NCBI GenBank assembly: GCA_001072465.1
Contig: JVKM01000025.1
Coordinates: forward strand, 54,104 to 89,623
Source: Xylanimonas cellulosilytica
GTDB taxonomy: Bacteria > Actinomycetota > Actinomycetes > Actinomycetales > Actinomycetaceae
DNA: 35,520 bases
Direction: 5' to 3'
Position 1 is the first letter of the stretch. Each line of letters starts with the position of its first letter. Below the pieces are notes generated by a model, which saw only the letters and a list, made by a program, of their open reading frames with translations, searched no databases and had not been told where the DNA came from. Below, one piece after another: positions 34,415 to 35,520 of this stretch. The position numbers and the translations under genes were made by a program.

Positions 34415-35115
34415 GCACCGCAACCACCGTCTCCCGCACCCCCAGCGCCTGGCGCCTCGGCACGGTCAGCATCAAGCCTGCCGTCCTCATCTGCCTTGGG
34501 ACCATCGCCGCGCAGTTTGTACTCAACGCACTCATCGCCATCGTCTTCCATGCAAGCAACGATAGGGCCCCGGAAAACGTCAGTCTGGTAGCCCTTAACG
34601 CAGCTTTCGTTATGGGGATCTTCCTCGTCGTCGCAGGGATCAACCAGCCGATCTCGTACATGCGTGCAGGGGCGCTGAGTGGAGCGCCGCGCCGTACCCT
34701 GGCGCTCGCGAGCTACGTCATCTCCGCCGTGTTCATCGCCCTGGGCAGCGTCATCTGGTGGGTGCTCATCCTGATCCAGCCGTACCTGTTCTTCCTGCCG
34801 AAAGCGGTCTACACCCCCGGCGTCGACACCTGGTTGCTCGTCGTGGTCTTCTGGATCACATGTGATGCCGCAGGTCGCCTCGGCGCGAACGTGTTCCGGC
34901 ACCGTGGCGGGGGATGGGGAGTCGCCATCGCGTGTTTCGTGGGAGCGGTTACCGTCGCCGTCCCGGCTGCCTGGCTATCGCTGACCCTCATTCACAAGGC
35001 CGGCGTCACCGGTCCCATGCATCCGTCCTTCTGGCTGATGGGAATCATCCCCCTCGCGGTCGTAATCGCCAACTGGCGCCTTACCGCCACGGGTAGGATT
35101 CGCCGCCTCAACTGA
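34411..35115 (+). CDS. ABC transporter membrane subunit
   Basis: This 234-residue membrane protein has six hydrophobic segments (near 25-47, 62-80, 97-122, 132-150, 170-190 and 205-222) and no domain I can name. Operon position after a GntR/YtrA regulator and an ABC ATPase, with ATGA overlap, makes it the membrane partner. The substrate is unknown. Its terminator hairpin is interrupted by the IS element that follows. Confidence 0.75.
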   Translation: MSTATTVSRTPSAWRLGTVSIKPAVLICLGTIAAQFVLNALIAIVFHASNDRAPENVSLVALNAAFVMGIFLVVAGINQPISYMRAGALSGAPRRTLALASYVISAVFIALGSVIWWVLILIQPYLFFLPKAVYTPGVDTWLLVVVFWITCDAAGRLGANVFRHRGGGWGVAIACFVGAVTVAVPAAWLSLTLIHKAGVTGPMHPSFWLMGIIPLAVVIANWRLTATGRIRRLN

Positions 35116-35150
35116 ACGACAGGTGCGCCCTGGGCGCGCGACCCGTTACC

Positions 35151-35183
35151 CAGCCCCGGCCTCGTTCCCGCTTCATCCAGGGA
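35151..35183 (+). terminator. Split 12-mer hairpin (left arm only)
   Basis: CAGCCCCGGCCTCGT, the same left arm as in the malG terminator, is followed by TCCC, a possible loop and GGGA. The matching right arm should come next but the IS element begins instead at 35184. The terminator was therefore probably broken by insertion. Confidence 0.65.
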
Positions 35184-35520
35184 TGAACTGCCTCCCGTTT
35201 CTTGGACATCGAAATTGAAGTCCAGGGAATGGGAGGCTTTTCGTGTCTGTGGATCTGGGGTTGAGGCATGATCGTTTGCTTCGGGAGCAGGCGGTGGAGA
35301 TGTTTGAGAGGGGGTGTGGCTATGGTTTGACCGCCAGGAGGCTTGGTGTGTCTGCTGAGACTGTGAGAGAGTGGCAGAAGATGTACCGCGTGATCGGGAG
35401 GGGCGGGCTTCTTGCCATGGGAGTAAAGCGGGCCAAATACGACTATGAGACCAAGGTCGCCGCGGCGAGGGCCGTGGTTGATGGTGGGATGAGTAAGCCT
35501 GAGGCGATGGTGCGTTTTGG
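35184..35520 (+). mobile_element. Left end of an IS3-like element (partial)
   Basis: The sequence from TGAACTGCCTCCCGTTT onward looks like an IS3-family terminal inverted repeat beginning with TG. Inside the end lies an imperfect hairpin (CCTCCC, CTTGGAC with GTCCAGG, GGGAGG; 35191-35236), which in such elements limits expression from outside. A transposase orfA follows. GC is lower and codon use (GGG, AGG, TTG) differs from the host genes. The element runs out of the window. Confidence 0.8.
35243..35520 (+). CDS. IS3-family transposase OrfA (partial)
   Basis: A GTG start at 35243 has GGGAGG six bases upstream. The 92 codons present encode two helix-turn-helix units (EMFERGCGYGLTARRLGVSA, then ETVREWQKMYRVIGRGGLL; and VAAARAVVDGGMSKPEAMVR), typical of IS3 orfA, which binds the element ends. 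In IS3 elements a frameshift joins OrfA to the catalytic OrfB. The gene is cut by the window edge. Confidence 0.82.
   Translation, partial: MSVDLGLRHDRLLREQAVEMFERGCGYGLTARRLGVSAETVREWQKMYRVIGRGGLLAMGVKRAKYDYETKVAAARAVVDGGMSKPEAMVRF

Overview
The window is high-GC DNA of an actinobacterium, most probably in the Actinomycetaceae (Schaalia/Actinomyces type). This rests on strong G/C bias at third codon positions, GTG/TTG starts, several promoters that would give leaderless mRNAs, and the actinobacterial gene order phoH-ybeY-hlyC/corC-era ... leuA-recO-uppS ... zur. The genus is an inference. I see no rRNA, tRNA or CRISPR array.

Layout. 79-1948: an RclA/MerA-like flavin disulfide oxidoreductase (-) and a lone Phd-type antitoxin (+). 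1976-5079: a minus-strand operon of a ribbon-helix-helix antitoxin, a small toxin-like protein and the helicase hrpB. 5147-9237: phoH, ybeY, a CNNM/CorC-type membrane protein and era, tightly coupled; Era has an unusual acidic N-terminal extension of about 110 residues. 9334-12428: the lactate oxidation operon lutABC (-). 12742-16971: a minus-strand island of lower GC with a small helical protein, a 407-residue protein with a coiled-coil N-terminus and unrecognised C-terminus, a small soluble protein, and four paralogous lipoproteins. 17071-18732: lactate permease lldP (-). The island thus sits between the permease and the enzymes of one pathway. 18915-20669: leuA. 20740-22108: two related TetR regulators (-). 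22348-23909: recO and uppS. 23906-24448: a DedA-like membrane protein (-). 24562-27745: the zinc operon znuA-znuC-znuB-zur (-), with two Zur-box-like sites over its promoter. 27820-28836: a LacI-family regulator, divergent from malE-malF-malG (29002-32932). 33135-35115: a GntR regulator, an ABC ATPase and a membrane partner. 35184-end: the left end of an IS3-like element.

How the parts work together. LldP imports lactate and LutABC oxidises it to pyruvate. The znu operon imports zinc under its own encoded repressor. The LacI-family protein probably controls the maltose/maltodextrin importer; no MalK ATPase is present, so a shared ATPase elsewhere is needed. The GntR-ABC-permease operon looks autoregulated through a 24-bp palindrome.

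Two signals stand out. First, the 12.7-17.0 kb island has the architecture of a secreted effector cassette: a small helical partner, an effector with a helical leader, and a small protein resembling the four lipoproteins that follow it, which could form an immunity array. Second, the 12-mer CCCCGGCCTCGT / ACGAGGCCGGGG occurs exactly 12 times here. Some copies lie in coding sequence. Others form the paired arms of terminator hairpins. This pattern resembles a DNA uptake sequence or another genome-wide recognition word. The IS element at the right edge has split one of these hairpins.
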